Shown here one piece after another: positions 7,925-15,029 of a DNA stretch of 64,000 nucleotides. Position 1 is the stretch's first letter. Each line of letters opens with the position of its first letter. Both the position numbers and the translations under genes were made by a program. Source of the DNA: a virus; the IMG/VR virus record IMGVR_UViG_3300020810_001156, positions 1 to 64,000 of that record. One strand, 5' to 3'. A model generated the notes under the pieces. The model searched no databases. It saw only the letters and a program-made list of their open reading frames with translations, and was not told the DNA's origin.

Positions 7925-8745
7925 TGTTATCAATTCTTCCAAATGCTGGTTTTGGTTCTACAACCTATTATGATGGTGATGATGTAAATCACCTATCTCA
8001 CTTAAAAAATTGTAAGTTAATATGTAAAAAAAGATTCAATATTGATGAATCGGTTGAGCAAATAGTTGTAGAGGACCCTCAGCTACATTTTTACAAATTA
8101 TCAAATAAAGTATCAAATACTTACATTTTTAATGAAAATGAAGGGTATAGTAAGGGTAAAAATTGTGATATTCATAATACTGCTACAATTGGAGTGGGAG
8201 TAGAAATTGGTGATAATGTAACTATTGGACCAAATGTTGTAATTTATTCTCATACTAAAATTGGTGATAATGTAACAATAGATTCCAATTGTACAATTGG
8301 AACTGAAGGAATGATGTGGGTGTGGGATAATAATAAAAAAGTATATCTCAGACAGTTAGGTGGAGTTTTAATTGAAAATAATGTTAGGATTTGTAGTAAT
8401 TGTGTTATAGTTAGAGGTTCAGCTAATGAACTTACGATTATTAGAGAGGGTTCTAACTTAGCGCCAGGATGTTGTATTGGGCATGGAACTGAAATAGGTG
8501 AGTATGTACATTTCGCTAACAATATATCAACTGGTGGTTCAACAAAAATTGCTGGTTATAACTTTGTAGGAAGTGGTGTAGTTTTTAGAGCTGGTGTTAA
8601 CGTTACTTCAAATGATGTAATTATCGGAGCTGGTGCTGTTGTTAATAAAAACATAGATAAGAGTGGGGTTTATGTTGGTGTACCTGCTAAATGGATAAAA
8701 GAATCCAAAGGTAAATTAAATGGAATGCCAAAATGGAGAAGATAA
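7924..8745 (+). CDS. LpxD-like hexapeptide N-acyltransferase
   Basis: 273 residues. An N-terminal about 80-residue cap containing DPQLHFYKL resembles the LpxD cap domain. A long hexapeptide helix follows (ATIGVGVEIGDNVTIGPNVVI ... HTKIGDNVTIDSNCTIG), then a GVYVGVPAKWIK end. LpxD itself adds 3-hydroxyacyl chains to UDP-3-O-acylglucosamine in lipid A synthesis. This shorter version may N-acylate a related surface sugar. It shares a 1-nt overlap with the preceding acyltransferase. Confidence 0.65.
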   Translation: MLSILPNAGFGSTTYYDGDDVNHLSHLKNCKLICKKRFNIDESVEQIVVEDPQLHFYKLSNKVSNTYIFNENEGYSKGKNCDIHNTATIGVGVEIGDNVTIGPNVVIYSHTKIGDNVTIDSNCTIGTEGMMWVWDNNKKVYLRQLGGVLIENNVRICSNCVIVRGSANELTIIREGSNLAPGCCIGHGTEIGEYVHFANNISTGGSTKIAGYNFVGSGVVFRAGVNVTSNDVIIGAGAVVNKNIDKSGVYVGVPAKWIKESKGKLNGMPKWRR

Positions 8746-9284
8746 AAGTATTTCAAATTGGATTTAACAAATGTGGAACACAATCTCTTTGTGATTTTTT
8801 TCTTCAAAATGGATATAAATCCGTACATTGGGGTGAAGGAAAATGGGCTAATCATTTTAAAAAAAATCAAAGTGAAGGTAACCTACTTTGTGAAGGAGCT
8901 AATGATATTGTAATGTGGACTGATATTGGATTTATACAAAGGAACTTTCAAATATTTGCTGAACAATATCCCAATTCTAAATTCATATACAATATCAGAC
9001 CTTTAGAAAAGTGGTTAGATAGTAGAATTAGACAATATAAAAAACATCCACTTTCCTTTACAGATGGATATGGATTTACTATTGAAAATGGAATTGATAG
9101 AATTGATTATTGGAAATCCGAATGGTTTTATCACAAAAAAGTTATTGAAGAGTTTTTTGTGGGAAATATGGCTAAACGATTATTGATTTTTGATATTGAA
9201 AAAAATAATGGTGAGGATATTCAATCTTTTTTACCAGAATTAAAGTTTAGTAACTTAAAAATACCATATAGAAACAAAGGATGA
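8733..9284 (+). CDS. sulfotransferase-family protein
   Basis: 183 residues. The N-terminal FQIGFNKCGTQSLCDFF (residues 7-23) is the 5'-phosphosulfate-binding loop of PAPS-dependent sulfotransferases, and KFIYNIRPLEKWLDSR (about residues 85-100) fits the 3'-phosphate-binding strand-helix. It is expected to move sulfate from PAPS to a hydroxyl or amine, probably on a glycan given the cassette. It overlaps the previous gene by 13 nt. Confidence 0.75.
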   Translation: MEKIKVFQIGFNKCGTQSLCDFFLQNGYKSVHWGEGKWANHFKKNQSEGNLLCEGANDIVMWTDIGFIQRNFQIFAEQYPNSKFIYNIRPLEKWLDSRIRQYKKHPLSFTDGYGFTIENGIDRIDYWKSEWFYHKKVIEEFFVGNMAKRLLIFDIEKNNGEDIQSFLPELKFSNLKIPYRNKG

Positions 9285-9367
9285 GTGATATAGCAATTAT
9301 AGTAATTATTGTGATTGGAGGACTTTTATCTGGATATTTAAGATATTCGGAGTATAAAGATTTGTAA
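9281..9367 (+). CDS. single-pass membrane peptide, 28 aa
   Basis: MSDIAIIVIIVIGGLLSGYL... consists of one transmembrane helix and a short charged tail. It starts in an ATGA overlap with the sulfotransferase stop. The clean coupling supports translation; function unknown. Confidence 0.5.
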   Translation: MSDIAIIVIIVIGGLLSGYLRYSEYKDL

Positions 9368-9392
9368 TTCTCATTTATTTTTCGTATATTTG
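9361..9392 (+). promoter_or_regulatory. Bacteroidota-type promoter P4
   Basis: TTTG 9361-9364, 20-nt spacer, TATATTTG 9385-9392. The -33 overlaps the last codons of the membrane peptide. Drives 9433 and the IMPDH/GMPR-family gene. Confidence 0.75.
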
Positions 9393-9432
9393 TATTAACA
9401 AAACTTAAAGATGAACAAAATCAAGTAATGTA

Positions 9433-9657
9433 ATGGAAACTTATGTAGTAATAGCATATCGATGGGGTGATATCAATGAACACTCATATTTGGTAGCAGT
9501 TTGTGATTCACATTTTATTGCTCAGAGATATGCTGATAATGAAACCACTGCTAGAGCTGGAAAGTATGGTTGTATGGTTTACAAAAAAATGATGAACGCA
9601 CCATTTACTGATAATGATGTATTGGTATATAAAACTAAATCACAAAAACAAAAATAA
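9433..9657 (+). CDS. hypothetical protein, 74 aa
   Basis: METYVVIAYRWGDINEHSYL... is a compact alpha/beta-looking protein. It is joined end to start with the IMPDH/GMPR-family gene (TAA then ATG), so it belongs to the P4 operon. No motif identifies a function. Confidence 0.6.
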   Translation: METYVVIAYRWGDINEHSYLVAVCDSHFIAQRYADNETTARAGKYGCMVYKKMMNAPFTDNDVLVYKTKSQKQK

Positions 9658-10728
9658 ATGAATTACGCACTAACTTACGATGATATTCAATTAGTACCAG
9701 CTTTTTCGAATATCAAATCAAGACAAAATATCAAACTTCATACGATGTTGAGTGAAAGATATGGATTATTAAATCCTATCGTAGCTTCACCAATGGATAC
9801 AGTTTGTGAGTTTGAAATGGCTTACAAAATGGCTGAATTGGGTGGAGTTGGGTGTATTCACCGATTTATGAGTATCAAAGAACAAAGAGATATCGTAGAG
9901 AGGTTGTATGAAGCAATCTATGCCGATGAATTTGGTATTGCTGAACAATGGGGTGTAATGTACGATGATTGGCATGGTGAAATCAAAGCCGTACCTATCA
10001 TGGCTGCTATTGGAGTTCAAAATGAAGATAAGGATAGAGCTTCGGCATTGGTTGAAGCTGGTGCAAATGTTTTACTGATTGATGTGGCTCATGGAGACCA
10101 CCAAAATGTGTTAGATATGATTCATTGGTGTGTAACTCAAGATGATTTTCAAAATGTAGATATCATAGCTGGAAATATTGCAACTGCAGAGGCAGCAGAG
10201 TTACTCCAAACTTATGGAGTACATGGTTTGAGAGTTGGAATTGGTGGAGGTTCACTTTGTACAACGAGAATTAAAACTGGGTTTGGTGTTCCAAATGTAA
10301 CTTCATTAGAGGATATCGCTAGGGTATCGAATGTACCTATTATGGCTGATGGTGGTTTGAGAACTTCTGGTGATATCTCAAAAGCACTAGCAGTTGGAGC
10401 TGATTGTGTAATGTTGGGTTCACTATTAGCTGGAACTGATGAAGCGCCTGGTCAAATTGTTGAAACTCCAAACGGATTGTACAAAAGATATAGAGGTTCA
10501 GCATCATTGGAAACTAAAGTAACTCACGGACAAGCTGCGAGAAATGTTGAAGGTGAAGCAACAACAATTCCATATAAAGGTGGAGTTAAATTTATTATCA
10601 ATGGATTATTGGATGGAGTGAAATCAGCCCTAAGTTATGCTGGGGCTAGTGATTTAAAAAATTATAATCCAAAATATGTAGTAGTTACCAATGCTGGACA
10701 GAATGAAGCTAAACCGCATCTTTTATGA
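9658..10728 (+). CDS. IMP dehydrogenase / GMP reductase family enzyme
   Basis: 356 residues forming a TIM barrel without CBS domains. LTYDDIQLVP and NPIVASPMDTV open the barrel. IIAGNIATAEAA and VGIGGGSLCTTRIKTGFG place the catalytic cysteine at Cys201, and IMADGGLRTSGDISKALAVGAD is the phosphate-binding loop. The family interconverts IMP, XMP and GMP through a thioimidate on the cysteine. IMPDH is favoured slightly (KTGFGVPN, YRGSAS), but CBS-less GMP reductase is not excluded. It would adjust guanine nucleotide supply during infection, as purine genes do in other marine T4-like phages. Confidence 0.85.
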   Translation: MNYALTYDDIQLVPAFSNIKSRQNIKLHTMLSERYGLLNPIVASPMDTVCEFEMAYKMAELGGVGCIHRFMSIKEQRDIVERLYEAIYADEFGIAEQWGVMYDDWHGEIKAVPIMAAIGVQNEDKDRASALVEAGANVLLIDVAHGDHQNVLDMIHWCVTQDDFQNVDIIAGNIATAEAAELLQTYGVHGLRVGIGGGSLCTTRIKTGFGVPNVTSLEDIARVSNVPIMADGGLRTSGDISKALAVGADCVMLGSLLAGTDEAPGQIVETPNGLYKRYRGSASLETKVTHGQAARNVEGEATTIPYKGGVKFIINGLLDGVKSALSYAGASDLKNYNPKYVVVTNAGQNEAKPHLL

Positions 10729-10901
10729 TAAAATGGTGGAGAACAAATAAAGAACTCGAAACTGAGATTGGTAGATTAGAACACCAAATCCGTCTCATGC
10801 AAGACCATTTTGCGGTTCAAAATAAAGAGATTTTGAGCTTGAAAAAGCAAATCCGTGAGCTTGAAATGTTGTGGGATATAGAAATGAAAAAGAAATATTA
10901 A
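10725..10901 (+). CDS. coiled-coil protein, 58 aa
   Basis: MIKWWRTNKELETEIGRLEHQ... has an unbroken heptad-like pattern from residue 9 to 55. It starts in an ATGA overlap with the preceding stop. Probably a small oligomeric adaptor; partner unknown. Confidence 0.6.
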   Translation: MIKWWRTNKELETEIGRLEHQIRLMQDHFAVQNKEILSLKKQIRELEMLWDIEMKKKY

Positions 10902-10903
10902 AG

Positions 10904-10913
10904 AATATTTATA
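10904..10913 (+). promoter_or_regulatory. putative late-promoter element AATATTTATA
   Basis: Lies 26 nt before the ATG at 10930, with an AAAAAGGAAAAA purine-rich ribosome-binding stretch between. Confidence 0.45.
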
Positions 10914-10929
10914 CTAAAAAGGAAAAATT

Positions 10930-11115
10930 ATGAGTCAAGAACAACATAAACCCAGAGATATCCACCAAATGTATGGGTGGGTAGTAGTAGGTAAGAGAGA
11001 TGGGAGAGAACATGCGCTCCATTTCCAAACCAAAGAGGAAGCTATGAAATCTTCATTGGAGGGCATCCTTATGGATGAGAGATACTACAAAGAAGTTTAC
11101 TTAAAAAATAAATAA
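10930..11115 (+). CDS. hypothetical protein, 61 aa
   Basis: MSQEQHKPRDIHQMYGWVVVGKRDGREHAL... The GWVVVGKRDGREHALHFQTKEEAM stretch reads as a beta-hairpin plus helix. One nucleotide separates it from the nucleotidyltransferase. Confidence 0.6.
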   Translation: MSQEQHKPRDIHQMYGWVVVGKRDGREHALHFQTKEEAMKSSLEGILMDERYYKEVYLKNK

Positions 11116-11116
11116 T

Positions 11117-11539
11117 ATGAGTAAGAAAAAAGCTGTTATAGTTAGTGGATATTTCAATCCGCTTCATAAAGGACACTTAGAATTATTTGAGTTAGCAAAA
11201 CAACACGCTGATAAACTTTGGGTGATTGTAAATTCAGATAAGCAAAGAGAACTGAAAGGTTCTGAGTACTTTATGGATGAGGATGAAAGATTACAAATCG
11301 TAAAAGCAATTAGATATGTAGATTATGCTCTAATTTCTCAAGATACTGATAAAACACAATGTGAAACCCTCAAACAATTTTCAGAAATGTTTGGTGAGAT
11401 TTATGATTTGGCATTCGCTAATGGTGGTGACCAAAATAATGATACAATCCCAGAAGTTGAGGTTTGTAAAGAAAATGGTATTGAATTAATCGATGGATTA
11501 GGAAACAAAATCCAATCCTCAAGTTGGTTATTGAAATAA
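11117..11539 (+). CDS. cytidylyltransferase-like nucleotidyltransferase
   Basis: 140 residues. GYFNPLHKGHLELF holds the HxGH motif (His17, His20) of the Rossmann-type nucleotidyltransferase superfamily (TagD, PanC, NadD, RfaE-C). The later ISxxxx region is only loosely present (KIQSSSWLL). Such enzymes join a nucleotide to a phosphorylated small molecule. Substrate cannot be told; glycerol-phosphate, ethanolamine-phosphate or heptose-phosphate activation for surface polymers are options. Confidence 0.75.
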   Translation: MSKKKAVIVSGYFNPLHKGHLELFELAKQHADKLWVIVNSDKQRELKGSEYFMDEDERLQIVKAIRYVDYALISQDTDKTQCETLKQFSEMFGEIYDLAFANGGDQNNDTIPEVEVCKENGIELIDGLGNKIQSSSWLLK

Positions 11540-11543
11540 TAGA

Positions 11544-11888
11544 ATGAGTGAAGATACAATTATAAACCTACTTGCAGCTGGAACTTTGATAGTTGCAGTA
11601 GTATTAAGCATAATAATTAGAAATACTAAAATACACAAAGTATTAACTTTCATATTTTATCCATTAATAAAACTAAAAGATTGGGTTGACCCGAACTATT
11701 GGGCTGGTGAGATAGGTGAAAAGAGTGGAATGTATGAAAAAGCAAGAAACTCTAAAAGTAGAAAATGGGTTGATAATCTAAAAGGTTGGAAATGGTGGGC
11801 ATGGCAAATAGGAGTTGGACTTGTATTTGTAATTGTTTTAGAATTCGTTCTAAATATGATAGGATTAACAATGTTACCTTGGAAATGA
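11544..11888 (+). CDS. two-pass membrane protein, 114 aa
   Basis: Hydrophobic segments lie at about residues 5-25 and 88-110, separated by a basic Trp-rich loop (WVDNLKGWKWWAWQ). It follows the nucleotidyltransferase by 4 nt and overlaps the next gene in ATGA. Role unknown. Confidence 0.6.
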   Translation: MSEDTIINLLAAGTLIVAVVLSIIIRNTKIHKVLTFIFYPLIKLKDWVDPNYWAGEIGEKSGMYEKARNSKSRKWVDNLKGWKWWAWQIGVGLVFVIVLEFVLNMIGLTMLPWK

Positions 11889-12064
11889 CAGCAAAAGAGT
11901 GGTTAGATAAGCAAGAATGGGAAAACAAATTCGTAGAATCTGTTGCTTGGTCTCATCATACAACAATGGATAGTATAATGGAAGAATATGCTAAACACTA
12001 TTTAACCGAACATTTAAAATATACTCAAAGAAAAATCGAAACTGAAAAGAAAAAATATATATGA
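11885..12064 (+). CDS. soluble hypothetical protein, 59 aa
   Basis: MTAKEWLDKQEWENKFVESV... is helical and charged. The frame is open from 11786, but the ATG at 11885, coupled to the upstream stop, is the credible start. It overlaps the next gene by 4 nt. Confidence 0.6.
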   Translation: MTAKEWLDKQEWENKFVESVAWSHHTTMDSIMEEYAKHYLTEHLKYTQRKIETEKKKYI

Positions 12065-12261
12065 TAGATTTTATTCTAACTTATTTCCTTTTAGGAACAC
12101 TATGGACTATGTACTTTGAATATGCAGTAAATCCGAAACAAATGAGTAATTCCGATAGAATCCGTCAAATGATTTTTTGGATTATACCCGCTGGAGCTTT
12201 TGTGATTGGCTTCATTATTGGATTCATAAATCACATCAACAATTTTTTTAAAAATAATTAA
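12061..12261 (+). CDS. two-pass membrane protein, 66 aa
   Basis: MIDFILTYFLLGTLWTMYF... has two membrane helices (about residues 2-19 and 38-58) and a basic end. Last gene before a terminator; function unknown. Confidence 0.6.
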   Translation: MIDFILTYFLLGTLWTMYFEYAVNPKQMSNSDRIRQMIFWIIPAGAFVIGFIIGFINHINNFFKNN

Positions 12262-12274
12262 CTTTAATAAAATA

Positions 12275-12297
12275 CACCCCAATTCGGTGGGTTTTTT
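12275..12297 (+). terminator. intrinsic terminator
   Basis: CACC/GGTG stem (12275-12278 with 12286-12289), extended by neighbouring G/C pairs, then GGTTTTTT. Very similar in design to the terminator at 13958. Confidence 0.6.
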
Positions 12298-12320
12298 ATT
12301 TGAAAATAATTGTAAAAAGG

Positions 12321-12352
12321 CTTGACTTTTATAAAAATTCTTATTAGATTAG
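12321..12352 (+). promoter_or_regulatory. Bacteroidota-type promoter P5
   Basis: CTTG 12321-12324 (TTGAC context), 20-nt spacer, TAGATTAG 12345-12352; follows the terminator and precedes the gene at 12366. Confidence 0.6.
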
Positions 12353-12365
12353 AGGTGTTGAGTTA

Positions 12366-12548
12366 ATGATAATTAAACCCCTTACTAATATGGACCAACG
12401 AATGAAAGATAGACTTTGGAAAGAAAGAGAAATGAGAGCCGAATTGGCTCATGAAGATAGAAGTTGGAGAAACCAACAACAAATGAGAGTGATTCATAGA
12501 AGAAGAGCTCAAGTTCAATTGGAAAGATTAAACCAAAAATCTCAATGA
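12366..12548 (+). CDS. small Arg/Gln-rich protein, 60 aa
   Basis: MIIKPLTNMDQRMKDRLWKE... is strongly basic and helical (VIHRRRAQVQLERLNQ) and may bind nucleic acid. An internal ATG at 12390 (MDQRMKD) is an alternative start. Overlaps the next gene in ATGA. Confidence 0.55.
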   Translation: MIIKPLTNMDQRMKDRLWKEREMRAELAHEDRSWRNQQQMRVIHRRRAQVQLERLNQKSQ

Positions 12549-12937
12549 GTACCTTTCCTACCGATTTCCAAAAAGTAGTAGATTTCTTAAAATACTACGA
12601 TGTGAATGTAATGATTGATTCAGTTAGTTGTTATATTAAAACCGATGATGAACAAACCATTTGCATTCACCACAATTATAACTTAGAGAAAAACGGATTA
12701 ATTACCCTACTTCACGAAGCTGGACATGTATTACAATCCAATGATAATGGAGTGTGTAATCATTACAAAAATGTGGATGATATGGAAAATCCCAAAGAGT
12801 ACAATATGTACCAATTTATGAATGAGTTGGATGCTTGGAATAGAGGTGAGGAATTGATTGAAATGTTGGACTTGGATGTTGATTCAAATAGATTCCATAA
12901 ACAAAGAGAGGAAGCGCTCTTAACTTATTATGTTTAG
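12545..12937 (+). CDS. zinc-metallopeptidase-like protein (HExxH)
   Basis: 130 residues. LITLLHEAGHVLQ carries HExxH (His57, Glu58, His61) and a downstream NELDAW supplies a possible third Glu ligand, the layout of small gluzincin/IrrE-type phage peptidases. N-terminal residues 1-50 look like a small alpha/beta domain. Target unknown; cleavage of a host regulator is a reasonable guess but unsupported by the sequence alone. Confidence 0.65.
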   Translation: MSTFPTDFQKVVDFLKYYDVNVMIDSVSCYIKTDDEQTICIHHNYNLEKNGLITLLHEAGHVLQSNDNGVCNHYKNVDDMENPKEYNMYQFMNELDAWNRGEELIEMLDLDVDSNRFHKQREEALLTYYV

Positions 12938-13124
12938 AGAACCCGAAGTATTAGAAAACGAAAATGGAGTATCTACTCCTGTATTTTTAAAGAGTGGATT
13001 CTTTGATGAAACTTTCTTACATAAGGAACGAAACCCTATTGAAGATGTAGAAGAGATGCTAGAGGAATATTCCGATTTAATCCATTGGGTCTATATTCCT
13101 TTGTGGAGATTTAGAACCGAATAA
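12930..13124 (+). CDS. hypothetical acidic protein, 64 aa
   Basis: MFREPEVLENENGVSTPVFL... overlaps the metallopeptidase gene by 8 nt. It is acidic with a Trp/Tyr end (IHWVYIPLWRFRTE). Might be a partner of the peptidase; no family recognised. Confidence 0.55.
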   Translation: MFREPEVLENENGVSTPVFLKSGFFDETFLHKERNPIEDVEEMLEEYSDLIHWVYIPLWRFRTE

Positions 13125-13125
13125 A

Positions 13126-13157
13126 TTTGCATGATTCAAATATTTTTCTTATATTAG
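13126..13157 (+). promoter_or_regulatory. Bacteroidota-type promoter P6
   Basis: TTTG 13126-13129, 20-nt spacer, TATATTAG 13150-13157; 15 nt before the HNH gene start. Confidence 0.75.
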
Positions 13158-13172
13158 TGCTAAAATAATAGT

Positions 13173-13949
13173 ATGACTTTTTGGGAATGGAAAAATGAGG
13201 TATCTCAAGTTAAGAGTAAATTGGATATTCGAAAGGAGAGAGTAGAAGAATTCTTTAAAAATGAAGAATGGAGAAACCACCAGAAATTATCCGAATGGGC
13301 TATAAAGAATGATATAAAGTATCTTAGAAAGTACGATGCATTTGAGTATGAGTATGAATACAAATATATCATGTACTATGAATACCAAGTCCGTACAGCG
13401 TTACCACCAATAGAACCAAAAGAGAATCATTTTTGGTGTAGGTATTGTAGAGATGAAAAACCACAATCTGAAGTTAGGGGTACTTCAATATGTACTCCAT
13501 GTGCTAAACAATATCGAAGAGATAATTACGCTGAAAAAGAACGAAATTCAATGAGAGAAAGATATCATTCAGACCCAATACATAGAATTGGTTCTGTTAT
13601 AAAAGCTCATATCAATCATATCTTAAATAATAAATTTGATAAGATAAGAGATGAAACATGGGAAGAAACTGTTGGATTGAGTAAGCAGGCATTTTTAGAT
13701 TATATTTTAGAACAATGTGAACCTCATTGGAATATGGATAATTACGGAACGGAATGGGTCATTCAACATATCATTCCAAGAGATTGGGCTGAAGTAGAAT
13801 CTGATGCATATCTATTGAACTATTATAAGAACTTAATGCCGTGGGGTTTTTCTGAGAACGCAGCTCTTAAAAATAGAATCGAACCTTCTCAATTAAATGA
13901 ATGGCATTACACTAATGAGAGAATTCAACAATTGATTCAAAACCAATAG
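13173..13949 (+). CDS. HNH / endonuclease VII-like zinc nuclease
   Basis: 258 residues. An N-terminal about 85-residue charged helical region is followed by a zinc-binding unit with Cys89-x2-Cys92 and Cys107-x2-Cys110, then a C-terminal segment (VIQHIIPRDWAEV ... NLMPWGFSENAALKN) that follows the H-I-I-P ... N ... N-x-x-K pattern of phage HNH nucleases. Probably a DNA endonuclease, either homing-like or for DNA processing. It forms a single-gene transcription unit between P6 and a terminator, which suits a free-standing homing-type gene. Confidence 0.7.
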   Translation: MTFWEWKNEVSQVKSKLDIRKERVEEFFKNEEWRNHQKLSEWAIKNDIKYLRKYDAFEYEYEYKYIMYYEYQVRTALPPIEPKENHFWCRYCRDEKPQSEVRGTSICTPCAKQYRRDNYAEKERNSMRERYHSDPIHRIGSVIKAHINHILNNKFDKIRDETWEETVGLSKQAFLDYILEQCEPHWNMDNYGTEWVIQHIIPRDWAEVESDAYLLNYYKNLMPWGFSENAALKNRIEPSQLNEWHYTNERIQQLIQNQ

Positions 13950-13957
13950 TAAAGAAT

Positions 13958-13980
13958 CCACCCCAAAAAGGTGGGTTTTC
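13958..13980 (+). terminator. intrinsic terminator
   Basis: CCACC (13958-13962) pairs with GGTGG (13970-13974) over a 7-nt loop, then GTTTTCTTTT. Confidence 0.65.
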
Positions 13981-13983
13981 TTT

Positions 13984-14045
13984 TGCGCCAAATCCAAATG
14001 AACTCGAAGTTGGAAAACCAAGATAAAAATAATATAGCTAAGAAT
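13984..14045 (+). repeat. diverged direct repeat, copy A
   Basis: A roughly 60-bp segment starting GCGCCAAATC and ending AATATAGCTAAGAAT that aligns with copy B at 16530-16585. Both copies sit right after a terminator and before an AT-rich stretch and a small ORF. Confidence 0.55.
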
Positions 14046-14141
14046 AGTAGTAATCAATATAGTATAGGTATAGAAGATATATAAGATAAAGAATAAGAAG
14101 ATATAATAGTTATATTAAATAACCCCAAATACCACCCAGCT

Positions 14142-14297
14142 ATGATAACTCAGAAAGAACTCATCCATATGTACTATAAGATATGTGATATAGAAGAGGA
14201 ATTGTATGTTAACCCCTTCCCCAACGATAAGATACTCCTCCTGACCGAAGATTTAAAAAAGACTATCATCAATAGAGTAGATGAAGCTCCTAAATAA
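14142..14297 (+). CDS. small hypothetical protein, 51 aa
   Basis: MITQKELIHMYYKICDIEEE... is acidic and helical. It is isolated in the control region with no clear promoter of the P type, so expression is less certain. Confidence 0.45.
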   Translation: MITQKELIHMYYKICDIEEELYVNPFPNDKILLLTEDLKKTIINRVDEAPK

Positions 14298-14719
14298 TCA
14301 AACCATCAACACTCTTTTACCATAAGAGTTAGGATAATGACACCCCCATATAATTAACTATACCGATATACACCTATAAGCATATATTCTAATACTTATA
14401 TACAAATAGGTTTATTTCTATCTCTATCCCACTACCTACCACTTTCCCCCACTTTTCCCCACCTAATAACATACTACTAAATAATTAGCTAAGAAAAGTA
14501 CTCTATCACCATGGTAGAGGGGCTTGTGTGTGTGTTGGTATCGCTGCAAATTTTCCTGGCCCTGATTCTGATACTATCTCCGAGCCACCTTACCCCTTTA
14601 ACCCCTAAATCCCATAAGCGCTTAGAGACAATCCCTGAGAGAGCTTGGAAATTGGGCTGTAAGAGCTAATATACAAAAAAGAAATGAGATATACAAGCCA
14701 TATGGCCTGACAATTCGTC
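14298..14719. other. non-coding stretch with C-rich tract and hairpin
   Basis: No convincing gene. There is a C-rich tract at about 14430-14462 (several runs of 3-5 C, so G-runs on the minus strand). A hairpin at 14501-14519 pairs CTCTATCA with TGGTAGAG around a 3-nt loop. Local composition is richer in GC than the flanking genes. This is the left part of the putative origin region. Confidence 0.45.
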
Positions 14720-14720
14720 A
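14708..14720. promoter_or_regulatory. palindrome TGACAATTCGTCA
   Basis: Near-perfect copy of the 13-bp palindrome TGACAAnTTGTCA, immediately left of the first DnaA-box-like site. Confidence 0.5.
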
Positions 14721-14782
14721 TTGTGGATAACTTTTTTTATTAACACCAAAATGTGGATAACTTTTCAAGCGGCTGTTGATAA
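14721..14782 (+). other. three DnaA-box-like sites (putative replication origin)
   Basis: TGTGGATAA at 14722-14730, again at 14752-14760, and TGTTGATAA at 14774-14782, each followed by CTTTT. The first two equal the reverse complement of the consensus DnaA box TTATCCACA; the third has one change. Spacings are 30 and 22 bp in the same orientation. They lie in an intergenic, AT-rich area flanked by palindromes and next to a promoter without a coding sequence. Confidence 0.55.
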
Positions 14783-14797
14783 CTTTTTAGCTTGATT

Positions 14798-14810
14798 TGA
14801 CAAATTGTCA
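14798..14810. promoter_or_regulatory. palindromic operator-like site TGACAAATTGTCA
   Basis: Perfect 13-bp inverted repeat ending 9 nt before the -33 of promoter P7. The extended sequence TGACAAnTTGTCATACAAA is shared with 41851, which overlaps the -33 box of the Hsp20 promoter. Confidence 0.55.
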
Positions 14811-14819
14811 TACAAATAA

Positions 14820-14851
14820 TTTGGATATATCATTTATTTTTCGTATCTTTA
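14820..14851 (+). promoter_or_regulatory. Bacteroidota-type promoter P7
   Basis: TTTG 14820-14823, 20-nt spacer, TATCTTTA 14844-14851. The -33 and first part of the spacer (TTTGGATATATCATTT) are identical to P9. No start codon follows before the next promoter. Confidence 0.65.
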
Positions 14852-14852
14852 A

Positions 14853-14958
14853 GGGTGGCTGGGTGGGAGTAGTATAGGGGAAAACAGCGAATACTGCCGC
14901 AGGAATTAGATTCACCGGCAGTCACGACAAAAAAAATATTAAAAAAAAGTGAGAAAAG
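14853..14958 (+). ncRNA. candidate non-coding RNA with G-quadruplex-like 5' end
   Basis: The stretch between P7 and P8 contains no ATG. It begins with four G-runs (14853-55, 14861-63, 14865-67, 14877-80) separated by 5, 1 and 9 nt. It then has a perfect hairpin, ACTGCCG 14893-14899 with CGGCAGT 14916-14922, followed by A-rich sequence. It could be a small regulatory RNA or an origin primer transcript. Confidence 0.4.
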
Positions 14959-14959
14959 G

Positions 14960-14991
14960 CTTGCATGATTCAAATTAATTTCGTATATTAG
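14960..14991 (+). promoter_or_regulatory. Bacteroidota-type promoter P8
   Basis: CTTG 14960-14963, 20-nt spacer, TATATTAG 14984-14991, then TACTGTAATTGAGAGATAA. Drives 15030. Confidence 0.75.
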
Positions 14992-15029
14992 TACTGTAAT
15001 TGAGAGATAAGTTAAAACCTAAAACAAAT

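Noticed and set aside
9411-9428. Five-codon leader ORF (MNKIK) before 9433
   Set aside because: Too short to support; could be chance in an AT-rich leader.
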